Source of the DNA: Avena insularis | Taxonomy: Eukaryota > Streptophyta > Magnoliopsida > Poales > Poaceae | NCBI GenBank assembly: GCA_023614405.1 | Contig: CM042697.1 | Coordinates: 464,548,744-464,612,743, forward strand | Reading direction: 5' to 3' | DNA: 64,000 nucleotides | Shown: positions 34,676 to 49,899 of the stretch, in pieces | Layout of the letters: the number at the start of each line of letters is the position of its first letter | Numbering within the stretch: position 1 is the first letter of the stretch | Made by a program: the position numbers and the translations under genes | The notes under the pieces: model-generated | Told to the model about the DNA's origin: nothing | Databases searched by the model: none | What the model saw: the letters and a program-made list of their open reading frames with translations, nothing else

Positions 34676-36165
34676 CAGGGGCGATTTTACCGGTGAGGGT
34701 TCATTAGGTTTAAGCCTCACCTCCAATTTTGCAAACAAATTAACAAATATGTAGGCTCTAGTTGTTTAGCAATCAATTAAAACTTCTCCTGAACTCATAT
34801 TAGTACATGTGTTCTCGATAGACAGGAAAGGAAAGAAAACGAAGCAACCAACCGACTAGGCTCATTAGTGAAGACCTGCGCAAGGGAGAGGGATCAGGGA
34901 GAGCGGAGAGGTACAGCCGTACAGCAACCAAACTTCATCGATCGCTACTTGTCTCTTCGGCCAGGTCGCATGGCACGGCGGCAGAAACTGCGGTCCGTCG
35001 AACTGCACTCAGACGCAGGCGAGAATCGAACGACTGTTGACCCCTAGTTGATTCTATCAAGTTAGTCTCAATTCCGGCCTACACATCAGGTATATTTGTA
35101 GAAACTGTCCAACACCTTGTTTAGGCAATTCATTTGGCTTAAATCGAACTCAAATAATTGTCTCGTTTGTATCGAGTAATAATCTATTGATTTTTCAGTG
35201 CCATATTATAAAAAATATTGAGGATGCCAATATAATGAAGCGCTTCCAAGCTATGAAAGACCGTGCTGGACATCTTACTAAAGAAAATAACCATAGCATC
35301 TTTAGTGTAGAGCATTGGTCATTTTTATCATACTGATGTTTCACTATTTTTTCTAATCTCGTTATGCAGGTCATTTTTATCATATTGATGTTTCGCTAAT
35401 TTTTTCTAATCTTGTCATGCAGGATACTTATATTTTATGTTAGCGACTTAGCAAGGTATCTTTTTGTATTTTTTGCTCTAGCCATTGACTTTACAATATC
35501 ATGCATTGATAAAAATCATGAAGTGCACGAAACATATTCGGTAATCGTTAACTGCTCGGTTGGCTTGGGAGTAGCGACTAATCAGAATTCGAACGATTAA
35601 TCGGTCAGCTATTAATCGGTGCAACCTACAAAAAAATAGCACCTAAAATACGTATAAATCCTCTTGCACCTCAACCATTTACCCTATTAAAGGCGGCCTT
35701 AAGCTCCCGGATGAGATCCTCAAGGCGCTCGAGCTCTTGTATCTAAGGTTTGGTCGGCAACTATGATGAACTGGTTATCAATGACAAGGAACTGGTTGGT
35801 GATGGCGGAAATCAAGCTCCTGGGGTCAGGGATCGATTGGGAGCTTCACAAAACCTACTTTATTGGGGCGGGCTAGCGGATGGATGTGCGATATGTGTTG
35901 ATAATTTTTCAACTTTTTTTACCAAGTGTAGTAGTTAATCGGGAACATACCTAGTAATCGGAGTGTCAAACCTATTAATCGTGCTAAACGATTAACACAA
36001 ATGATTAATGGTAATCGACATGGTCAGTTCCCTAGTAGCGAGTAATCGGCGTATTAATCGTTGATTCGGCCTATTTTTTGAATAGTGGTTTAAAGTCAAT
36101 CTAGTTAACTTGAGTGGTCTATTATTTTGAGTCTACCCTCCAATTTCATTCTAGAATCGCCACTG
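34676..36165. mobile_element. hAT transposon, non-autonomous, 1,490 bp
   Basis: Terminal repeats CAGGGGCGATTTTA (left) and CAGTGGCGATTCTA (right, reverse complement) match at 12 of 14 positions. The flanks carry an exact 8-bp duplication, AGTCCAAC (34668-34675 and 36166-36173), diagnostic of hAT. No transposase domain is present. Inside are a 52-bp tandem duplication and a cluster of TAATCG motifs that may mark another nested element. Confidence 0.9.
35318..35421. repeat. Tandem duplication, two copies of 52 bp
   Basis: GGTCATTTTTATCATACTGA starts copy 1 at 35318, and copy 2 starts at 35370 with one change in that string. Both end near TCTAATC-TCGTTATGCA/TTGTCATGCA. It lies inside the hAT element. 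Confidence 0.85.
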
Positions 36166-36398
36166 AGTCCAACTCAGCATTTTTGCTTATGTGGCAATGA
36201 GTTAAACGAGGAAAGAGATAGATAGAGGAACTAGCTATGTTACTGTAACATCACACATATCAAGGCAAAGTGAGTCTACAACCTAATTAATGTGATATTG
36301 CATGTTACCACACTTAAGTTATTTTCCACTATGGAGATAGTAACTTAGCATATGTTACTATTAGTCTAAGACTGGTCATAGTGGGGGTAACTTCACTA

Positions 36399-36420
36399 CT
36401 CCCTCTGTCACGGTTTGAAG
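36399..36420. repeat. Stowaway MITE terminus, truncated
   Basis: TA followed by CTCCCTCTGTCACGGTTTGA is a typical Stowaway end. No matching inverted end was found within the next 300 bases, so only one terminus remains. It interrupts a truncated copy of the neighbouring MITE (36371-36398). Confidence 0.5.
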
Positions 36421-36599
36421 GGAGTTTTAGAAAGTTTGTTGGGACCTATGTGGGTGCTGATTGGGCTAGATTTATGTCAAAAACATGCAAATTTGCTGGA
36501 AAAAAATAGGCCTATTAATATTTGGCGTCTTATTAAACATAATTACTTAATGGAAACGAGAAGTTTAGACGCATGTATTGATGAAGTTGTATGTAAGAA

Positions 36600-36980
36600 T
36601 TAATTCCTTGGTTTGGAGTGGGAAGTATCATCACTTTGCCGGAATAAGCAGGACTATCCATTGAGGTGATTGAATTAAAAAATAATTATTTACTTAGCAA
36701 ATGGCTATTTAAACTTCGTACTGAGAAAGGGATGTGGCAATAATTGCTATATAATAAGTACAATAAAACTTTGGCGCAATTTGAGGTCAAACAAACATAT
36801 TCTAGTTTTTTCGGAAAGGTAAAAAATATCTAGATAAAAGAAGACTTCTTTATCATAGATTTTTTCAAAACAGAAGATGGGTCAACTCCGTTTTTTCGAA
36901 GGATATATGGCTAGACAATACATCTCTAGTACAGTAATATCTATCATTCTGAATTATGCAATAAAAAATATGTATCTATT
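36600..36980 (+). pseudogene. LINE reverse-transcriptase C-terminal fragment
   Basis: The translation contains NNYLLSKWLFKLRTEKGMWQ and LLYNKYNKTLAQFEVK in register, the segment that follows the reverse transcriptase domain in plant LINEs. Stops and frame changes are present. No upstream endonuclease or A-tail was seen, so this is an isolated remnant. Confidence 0.6.
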
Positions 36981-36989
36981 AACACAGAG

Positions 36990-37618
36990 GACAGGGATAG
37001 GGCCGAGTTTCCCGTTCCCCAAAAAATGTTAATCCCTTCGGTTCATACCAGTATTCTCAATTTTGTCTAGATATAAATGCTTCTAGTCTAAATACTTAAC
37101 TAGATACGTATAAATTTAGATAAAGTTAAGTACGTTAATATTATGTACTAGTAAGAAAATAGGATTCTGGGTGATCATTTTTGAATATCCAGATCACCAA
37201 ATCTGAGGTGATTTCGTCAACACCCGCTCTGAATCGTCCCAAAAATCTCCCGAGAGAGGAATGCCACCCAAATTCGTTCCCCTGCCCACGTCCGTCTCCT
37301 TCCAAGAGTTCGTGTTCGCCTGTCCTCTCCCTTTCAGTTTGGTTTCTACATACACGCGACGACTCTCCGCACACTAGATATATACTCATACGCTGCTTCC
37401 ACATCCCACTGCTCACGCCGCCGTCGAGCTTTCTTTCTCCAAGTCCCAGGCCAGGGAGGAAGAAAGGGGGACACTCTGCCTCGGCTGGCCGCCTCAAAGC
37501 CAGCATCTTTCCTGATTTTCGAGCCCATTGGCGTCGAGAGCCGATGCCACTCGCTCCGAGGTTCCACTTCTCGAGGGCGGCCGCGCTCTAGCGCTCCCGG
37601 GGGGCTTGGAGGGGGGCA
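36990..37618 (+). promoter_or_regulatory. Upstream region and 5' UTR of the glutamate receptor-like gene
   Basis: AT-rich DNA to about 37200 gives way to pyrimidine-rich and then GC-rich sequence up to the ATG at 37619, as for a grass gene. A TATA-like GATATATACT lies at 37377-37386, about 235 bases before the start codon; it is a candidate only. An ATG-initiated open frame at 37181-37591 has no recognisable domain and is probably leader sequence. Confidence 0.45.
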
Positions 37619-42956
<5,338 letters not shown>

Positions 42957-43620
42957 CAAAGCCACAGGTTCTTCTTACACAACCAAGACAACATACACAG
43001 AAGTAGATAAGTTATAGCAACGGTATACTTGTAGCATGATTGTGAAATCCATTTTCTTCTCTGGAAGGTCATTGGAATTCTGTCTTTGTATCTGTGCACC
43101 AAACATATTTCCTAATTGTATAATATTCCGATGACCATTTTCTTAACCGACATAAATGCCTTGACAATGCAAAATGTCCTTGTAACTGCTTTTCCAAAGT
43201 GAGTACATAGATAGACATAAAAGTTACTGACTTAATGAATGTTGCCGTACTTGACATTTCTTAATCACGATATTTGCATTTGTTTTCTATTTTTTCTGAA
43301 TCTTACCAGACAGACGTTAATGTGGTGCAGTATGTACTGCTTTCCTAATCAAAAGATCGGAGAGAACACCTTCTCCAAAGTTAGAGGTCATTTTGCCGAG
43401 TTCCTTCCTCATGGTTGTCTCGGCGCGCCATAGTATGCTCTATTTGATCACACGTGTTGATTTGTGGTATATCCAGTTCACCAGGAGGATCACCCTCCCA
43501 ATTTGAAGTTTTTCCCTGGAGGTATGTTCAGTTCACTAGGTGGATCGCCCTCCCAGTTTGAAGTTTTTCCATTGAAAATTCAACCTTCGTTGTTTATGGT
43601 GATAGTCTTTTGGAAACATA
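42957..43620 (+). other. 3' flank and probable 3' UTR of the GLR gene
   Basis: No coding sequence is seen. AATAAA-like signals are not clear. Around 43470-43575 a short near-duplicate (CCAGTTCACCAGGAGGATC / TTCAGTTCACTAGGTGGATC, each followed by CCCTCCCA-TTTGAAGTTTTTCC) forms a ~65-bp direct repeat. Confidence 0.4.
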
Positions 43621-44190
43621 AGTTTTTTTTTTGAAAGGAGCATATATTAATATCAACGAAGATACCAATTGCACTCAGCATCTGCAACAACGAGTGCCCT
43701 AGCGGTATTATGGATGCACACAGCAAAAAAAAATAGAAATTATAAAAAAGAAAAGCCCCGCTACAACAATCTGTTCCTTGTAACAGCAGTACTAACACCA
43801 CCAGAACAGCACCAGAAGTCCACATTCTCCAAAAGCGACGTCTCCAATAAGGGAACAGTGCACAAGCTCCGTCGTTGCCCGATCATAGATCTAGGTTTTC
43901 ACTCTGAAGAAAGTCTTTGCTCGCAAAACAATATATTTAACAAGATCATTGCTAGGCACAACCAATTAAGGTCAGACCTTGGATTTTCATTCTGCAAGAT
44001 CTGACACTAAACGTCTCCTGTGTTGCCGCCCACTAACAAGTTGTTTCTACAATTCACAAATGGCCAAGCCAGTTAGTCAGTGCCAAAGATTCAAACCACC
44101 TTTGCTAGCCCTCAAATCTCTGCTTCATGACATTCTCCACTACTGACTTCACCATAGACCGACAACGCAAGTATGAGAGAATAGATCCCG
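43621..44190 (-). repeat. Dispersed retroposon-like repeat, copy 2
   Basis: The same order of segments as at 23170-23830: T-run, GAGCATATATTAATATCA, AAAAGAAAAG-CCCGCTACAAC, ACCAGAAGTCCA, CACAACCAATTAAGG. A T-run at its left implies an A-tail on the - strand. The two copies are diverged by many small changes. A non-LTR origin is inferred. Confidence 0.6.
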
Positions 44191-44689
44191 GTAATACAAA
44201 ATCTGATTACAGTATTTCCGCTAAGACTCATATACTTCTCATATTAGGCTACATATACTGCTCGCATAATTAATAGAGCAGATACAAGAGTGGGATTAAT
44301 TTACTAATTAACAACATGTATTATTTGGAGGATACAACAAAAGAGCCATTGACAAATTCCTTGATTCCATTGTAACATCACAAAAGTGGGATCAATTTAT
44401 ACTTAAAATTAAAACTGTTTCATATGTTGTCTTGCTCTGTTACAAACATTTGATAAAGGAACTCTACCAGTGAAAAAACTGCCAAACAGATATTTCAACC
44501 TTAGTGTCAGATTGCCTTTCAGCCACTTGTATGTTGTGAGTACATGCATGAGGATTGGCATGTACTCTCAGAAGTGACAAGAACATGATATCAAGTTGCC
44601 ACACAAATGAATTTTTGTGCTAACAAGTTCATCGGAAGAAATCTTAACTACTAGTTGGTAGTGTCGTGAATGCCTATATTGAAGTAAAA

Positions 44690-45030
44690 TAGTACCACCT
44701 CCATTCCGGTTTATTAGGCTAATACGAACTTGAAAAATAGTTTGACCGAAAATTTGGTTAACAGTATATAAATCATAGGTCATACAAATTGTACCATTGA
44801 AAACGTATTTTGAATATGAATCTAATGGTACAATTTTTTAAATATAATATGTATTTTATTGATCAAATATACAGTCAAACTATTTTTTTAAATACGTAGT
44901 AGCTATGTTACTGTAACATCACACATTTTAAGACAAGTTGAGTCTACAATATAATAAATTGCATTACACCACACATATACTACTACCCACTACACTAGTA
45001 ACATGTACTTTCCACTATGACCTAACACCC
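44690..45030. repeat. Decayed MITEs
   Basis: 44695-44715 (TACCACCTCCATTCCGGTTT) looks like a Stowaway end with no intact partner. 44757-44830 carries inverse pieces around TACCATT-GAAAACGTATTT / AATCTAATGGTA. 44895-45020 matches part of the MITE at 36200-36330 (GTAGCTATGTTACTGTAACATCACACA). No gene is present. Confidence 0.5.
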
Positions 45031-45150
45031 CCGCAGCAACATGGGCATGGATAAATTGGGGATTAATAGTACAGGGACTTTTTTAAGAGAAATTAATGGT
45101 GCGGGGACTAAGACTTGAAACCAAGACCTGAGTGCTCGGATAGCATTTTA

Positions 45151-45417
45151 GGATAGTCATAGTGCTAAGTAACTTAGACTAGTTCATATTACTATCTTTA
45201 TAATAGGCAATAACATGTGTTTGGTGTCATGAAAGGCTAATTAGTTAGGTTGTAGATTTATATGGCCTTGATAAATGTGATATTATGGTAACTAGCTAAG
45301 TTACTATCTTCCTATCTTTCTTCATTAACTATCGTGACATGTGAACAATTTGCTTAATTAGTTGGTATCGTATAAGCATACATGTTACTAGCTAAGTTAC
45401 TTCTACTATGACTAGCC
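45151..45417. mobile_element. Tourist-like MITE (267 bp)
   Basis: Terminal repeats GGATAGTCATAGT and GGCTAGTCATAGT (right end reverse complement) differ at one of 13 positions and are flanked by TTA on both sides (45148-45150, 45418-45420). The inner parts also pair (AGTAACTTAG / CTAAGTTACT). It is non-coding. Confidence 0.87.
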
Positions 45418-45659
45418 TTAGACCAACCAACCAACTATTCCAAAAGATAGATATGATAAAAAAAATTGTGGTATAATATATATAGTAGTACTTAACAAAG
45501 GTACACATACCAAGTTCCACAAAATCTACTCTCTTTTAATCTCTCCAGGCTTTTTTTGTGCATTTTACTCTGATTATGTCCACTTCCATCTAGTACATTC
45601 ATTGCACGGCCCATTTATTAGTCTGGATCAACTGTATACTTTTCTGTCTACTCCCTTTG

Positions 45660-45713
45660 TTGCTCCAAGTCACAACGACACACTTCAATGTGAGTGTGGA
45701 TGTACATACATAC
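45660..45713. repeat. Dispersed repeat, copy 3 (partial)
   Basis: TTGCTCCAAGTCACAACGAC and AATGTGAGTGTGGATGTACA resemble the starts of the repeats at 22190 and 33268. The copy is cut at the Stowaway MITE that follows at 45716. Confidence 0.5.
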
Positions 45714-45715
45714 TA

Positions 45716-45967
45716 CCTCCGTTTTAAAGCTTAAGGCTTATATTTAAAAAAAAGTCAAGCTACGGAAAGTTTGACCAAACCTTTAGGAAAAAATATAAAG
45801 AACTATAATATTATATAGATACCATGTAAAACAATGTTTTATGATGTATCAAATAGTATGGATTTCATGTTATAAATATTAATGTATTTTTTAAAAAACA
45901 TCGTCAAACTTTATGTAGTTTAACTTTTGAAAAAAAATATAAGCCTTAAGGTTTAGAACGGAGAAAG
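45716..45967. mobile_element. Stowaway MITE (252 bp)
   Basis: It is flanked by TA (45714-45715, 45968-45969). The left end CCTCCGTTTTAAAGCTTAAG-GCTTATATTT is mirrored by AAATATAAGCC-TTAAGGTTTAGAACGGAG on the right. Long inner arms (GTCAAGCTACGGAAAGTTTGA / TCAAACTTTATGTAGTTTAAC) would form a hairpin. No gene. Confidence 0.9.
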
Positions 45968-45969
45968 TA

Positions 45970-46671
45970 TACTACTTTATGAAACACCGTGAGAGGTGAT
46001 CCTAATTGAGCAGATCAAAGATGAAGCGAAACGGTGGGCATTCGCAAGTGCTGGTCGCTATCCCTCCCTTCCATGATGACTGTTTTTTTCTTTCTCCTTT
46101 TGTTCGGTCGCTTTTGGTTTGTACTACTAGATGATTAGTGGATTTTCTCTTTTATGATGGGAACTGGTCTTTAGGCCTGGGGTGGTCGTTTCTGTAAACT
46201 TTAACCACTTTGGTGGTTTTCCCTCTTCTAATTTAATACATGCAATGCTCTTGTGTGGTTTGAAAAAAAAATTATGGGTGTTGCTACCTCCTTCCCATTG
46301 TAAGAAAATGGCATTTACGCACCCAGTTATAGTTTCAGATTGACTCGGACAATCGATATAATGATTAACATGATATATGGCCACAAGAGGTATCAGGTTA
46401 TGCAAAGGTGCATTGCACCTCTTCACAAATATTGTGCAAAAAAAAAAACTCTTCACAAAAAAATGAAAAAATAATGGTGGTAGCCTTATTCAACTATGCA
46501 TCGATCACCGGAATATGCAAATTTTCCAAGAGTTGTGTGCTTGAATGCATATGCACAACTGTTTCCACACGCCTAAAACCTTTTATAGGATGATTATTCG
46601 TAGGAACCATCATGACTTTGCATGTTTGATCAGTGGGATATTATTGTATGATTTTAAGTGCATTTGTGTTA
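45970..46671. other. Intergenic, no gene recognised
   Basis: Mixed-composition DNA with A/T homopolymers (e.g. at 46261 and 46438). The open frames here carry no recognisable domain. Confidence 0.4.
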
Positions 46672-47840
46672 GAGTATCTCCATTCGGGGCCCTAAAGGCC
46701 CCCCTAAAGGGCTATCAGGGGTGTCGGCGCTCAAAAATCACGCCCAGCCGCCCTCCCCACTCCCAATCATTTCTCACGCCGGTGCGGCCTGTTTTGTTAT
46801 CTGGCGCATTTAGTCCGAACCCAACCCACTGGGGGTCCAGCGGGGGCACCGAATGTAGCTGAAAACGACACGGGCCATACCTAACAGTGAGATAGACGGC
46901 TCGTCTCCCAAGCGTTGTTCGGTCAACGGCCACGTGACGGCAGCCCTTTTCACCTTTTCCACCGCTTCCTGCCCTTTTCTCGCTATATGTAGGTGCGGCG
47001 ACCATCGTCATTGCAGATCTACACCATGCCCACACCTCACACACCCTCTCCCTCTATATCTAGGGTGGCGGCCGGAGGTGCTTTTTAGCCAGTAGGGCCA
47101 GCGCACAGCCATGCCTGGCCGCCGTGCTCCTCCACCTCGCACATAGCCCGCAGAAGAGACTTGGCACCCGTTTCTGCCTCTCCCTAGACCCAACCACATC
47201 GACTCGGAGGGAAGTTCTGACGCCGAGTCTGAGGAGCTAGAGGAGCCGCCATGGGTGCCACTCGAACAGCGCGTGATCAACTGTCGTATTAGATATGAGC
47301 ACCGAAGAGCGCTTTCGCGTCCACCACCACCCCACGGGCCGGCTTACCGACCACCAGCGAGCCTTACGGGTGGGACGTCTTCCACCATGTTTTCCTGCCG
47401 GAGCACATCCGGTCGCTCGATAACGGCCACACGCGTCTCCTCCTTGCGAAGAGCAGATGCCCCGGTGACGCGGACTTGCATGCTAGTCTCGACTAATCCA
47501 AGGAGGAGGCCGAGACGCAGCTAGCAAGATACAACTCGTTGTTCGACCTATGGGGTGTCGCTCGAGGGCCGCCACTGCCGTTGCCATGCCCTCTTGGCGA
47601 GAGCAGCGCTGCCGGCCGCCAGAGGCATTAGTTTTTTAGCTTTTCTGTTTTTATGTAAATTTGCATCAATATTTGTGTAAACATGTTTGAACAATCTATG
47701 GAATCACCGTTTGCACAAATTTTGAAGTGTTTGAATGTTTGATTTGTTTCTGTATGGGGCACGGCTGGAGACCTCCCCCCCTCATATGGCATAAAATCAG
47801 CCCGTGCCGGAAGCCGTATGGTGGACGAGTGGAGATGCTC
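46672..47840 (+). mobile_element. PIF/Harbinger-type element, non-autonomous, 1,169 bp
   Basis: Terminal repeats GAGTATCTCCATTCG (left) and GAGCATCTCCACTCG (right, reverse complement) match at 13 of 15 positions and are flanked by TTA (46669-46671, 47841-47843). The right end has the same 15 bases as the Harbinger at 24492-33057, so the two are related. The interior has a GC-rich broken reading frame and an AT-rich tail. No transposase. Confidence 0.9.
47111..47631 (+). pseudogene. Broken ORF inside the 46672-47840 Harbinger element
   Basis: An ATG at 47111 opens MPGRRAPPPRT, then TAG. The frame continues with PLPRPNHIDSEGSSDAESEE and LEQRVINCRIRYEHRRALS, then shifts to GWDVFHHVFLPEHIRSLDNG, HTRLLLAKSRCPGDADLHAS, another stop, and QLARYNSLFDLWGVARG to a stop at 47631. 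Similar acidic/basic proteins occur in non-autonomous Harbinger elements of wheat, but I do not know their function. Confidence 0.55.
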
Positions 47841-49068
47841 TTAGTACTCTTTTCTAGTCTCGAGTTGCCGGGTAAATTTGTGGTCCTACTATTTATCCTT
47901 CCTTCCGTAGTTGAAAGTCTTGGCTATGCTAAATTTTGATCCCAAGTCAAACATATGTGGTCTGTGTGCTATGAGGTTACTCGGTCATCTTCCCATATTT
48001 TGACACGAGAGGTTTCACCAGATAGAGATAGTAATATGTTTAATCTTGAAAAAATATGCATGTGAGCATACAATGTGTTTAGTTGTTTGTCGTGTGAGAT
48101 ATCTTTATCACATTTTTCTTATATTTTCAGGAAAGTATATGCAAGCATCACCCATATGAGATATGATTAGTAGGTAACCCTTTATGGAAATCATAATATG
48201 ATATATTCAGATGGGTAGTTGGGGATGTAAAGCCCTTAATAGGAATTTTTTAATAGAAGAAGTTTGAGCCATGTCAAATCAATACAGCTGGTCAAGGTGC
48301 AGTTGGAGAGACTTCGCCCATCCAAGGAAGGAAGGTCCCCAAAGTGAATTTGATATTCGAAGTCCAGAGGAAATAGAAGTTATGACATGGTCCAACATAC
48401 ACGAAAAGAACAGAAGTATAACATGGGAAATTTTTGGATAGGTGAAGTAAAAGCACATGCAAAAGGAGTGCATATGAGAAGTAAAACGTTTATTGTCGTG
48501 TAAATCATCCGGAGCATCTCTAGACACTTATCATTATATATACTTCTCGTACAAACTAAATTCACTGAATTACACAAACTCGTGATCTTTTACCTCCAAC
48601 ATCAGTCTTAGAAACTACTGCCTCCGCTCACAACAAGAATTATGGAACAGAGGGATACTTAATTAAGCCATGAACATTTTAACAGATAATTATTTGGTGA
48701 TGCTTGTGTAGAGTTTATATATATTTATCTCCTAGTCTTCCGAGACTGATTTACACCACTGTATTAATATATTTTTTATAAAACAAAAGAATCGATTTCA
48801 GGCTTCAACCACCCCTCATTGATTGTGCACCATCTTTCTTGTGATCTGTATCTCTTAGTTCTAGTTCTTGCTTCCATCCTCCTCCTATAAATGTTCTAGC
48901 CGCTCAAGAAGTCGCAACATATTTTGTGTACTAATTGGACTTTACGTTTTGGTGGAACCGATTTTGGTTTTTGGTTGATCCTCTTCCTCTTGATGTGTAT
49001 AGGGATCGGCTACTAGCTAATGGACGTTTGGCGTGAAAGGTATCAGGACACGAATCAACAGAAGCTTT
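47841..49068. other. Intergenic, AT-rich, no gene recognised
   Basis: Only short open frames without domains are present. It contains the 38-bp Stowaway remnant at 48618-48655. Confidence 0.4.
48618..48655. repeat. Stowaway remnant with internal deletion (38 bp)
   Basis: Between TA duplications (48616-48617, 48656-48657) lies CTGCCTCCGCTCACAACAAG followed by AATTATGGAACAGAGGGA. The right half fits an Icarus-type Stowaway end (CAAGAATTATGGAACGGAGG). Almost all of the interior is missing. Confidence 0.6.
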
Positions 49069-49899
49069 TTTAGAGATGCCTTCAGTATCAACTGCTGATA
49101 CTAGTATAGGTTTAGATATTGTAATCTTCTCAGTTTAAGTTTCGTATACTTGTACGATTCGATGCATTGCTTGAAACCACAAAGCATCACTCCCATATAT
49201 ACACGCACGACATGGCTCGATGTTTCTCATTGAGTAGAAACCCTTCATCAATTATAGAGTTAGAATACAAGTCCCTTGCAATGCTACTATTGAAATAATT
49301 TGGGTACAATCCTTGCTTGAAGAACTTAGAGTCAAGCAAAAAATAGCCACCCTGTATATTGTGTGATAACTTGGGGGCTACATATCTATCAGCAAATCAT
49401 GTGTTTCATGCAAGAGCTAAACACATTGGGATAGATTTTCACTTTGTTAGAGAGAGAGAGTTCTCAACAAAAAATTGGAGACTTGATTTATTCCTTCAAA
49501 GGATCGAGTTTTAGATGGTTCTCATGTGTTTCATGCAAGAGCTAAACACATTGGGATAGATTTTCACTTTGTTAGAGAGAGAGAGTTCTCAACAAAAAAT
49601 TGGAGACTTGATTTATTCCTTCAAAGGATCGAGTTTTAGATGGTTCACAAAACCTCTCCCAGCTTGTACATTTGATGAGTTTAATCATAATCTCATCTTG
49701 AAAAATTGATTAAGGGAGGGTATTAGAGATAGCTTCGGTATCAACTATTGATACTATTATAGGTTCAGATATTGTAATCATTTCAGTTTACGTCTCCTAT
49801 ACTTGAGTCGATGTATTGGCTTATGCTGCAAAGCATCGCTCCCATATATGTACACACAATGTAGCTCGATGTTTCTCATAGAGTAGAAACGCTTCATCA
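49069..49899 (+). mobile_element. Copia element with short LTRs and a large internal deletion
   Basis: Two similar direct repeats lie at 49069-49250 and 49721-49899 (shared TTAGAGAT, GATATTGTAATC, AGCTCGATGTTTCTCAT / GGCTCGATGTTTCTCAT, GAGTAGAAAC-CTTCATCA); I read these as LTRs. Between them only the C-terminal RNase H of Copia pol survives: [33 protein letters not shown], then FTKPLPACTFDEFNHNL. A polypurine tract AAGGGAGGG (49712-49720) directly precedes the second LTR. Gag and most of pol are gone. A clear target duplication was not found. Confidence 0.8.
49397..49646. repeat. Perfect tandem duplication, two copies of 125 bp
   Basis: The unit starting TCATGTGTTTCATGCAAGAG occurs at 49397-49521 and again at 49522-49646. 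I see no difference between the copies by eye. It lies within the RNase H remnant and duplicates its [11 protein letters not shown] part. Confidence 0.93.

Larger units (their letters stand above)
34621..36373. mobile_element. MITE of the GGTCATAGTGGGAGTAACTT family, split by a hAT element
   Basis: The left part (34621-34667) has TTATAGTGGGAGTAACTTCA; the right part (36174-36373) has GAACTAGCTATGTTACTGTA, ACATCACACATATCAAGGCA and CCACTATGGAGATAGTAACT. The two parts adjoin when the hAT at 34676-36165 and one copy of its duplication are removed. Related sequence occurs at 44895-45030. The outer right terminus is lost at the junction with a second, truncated copy starting at 36371. Confidence 0.65.
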
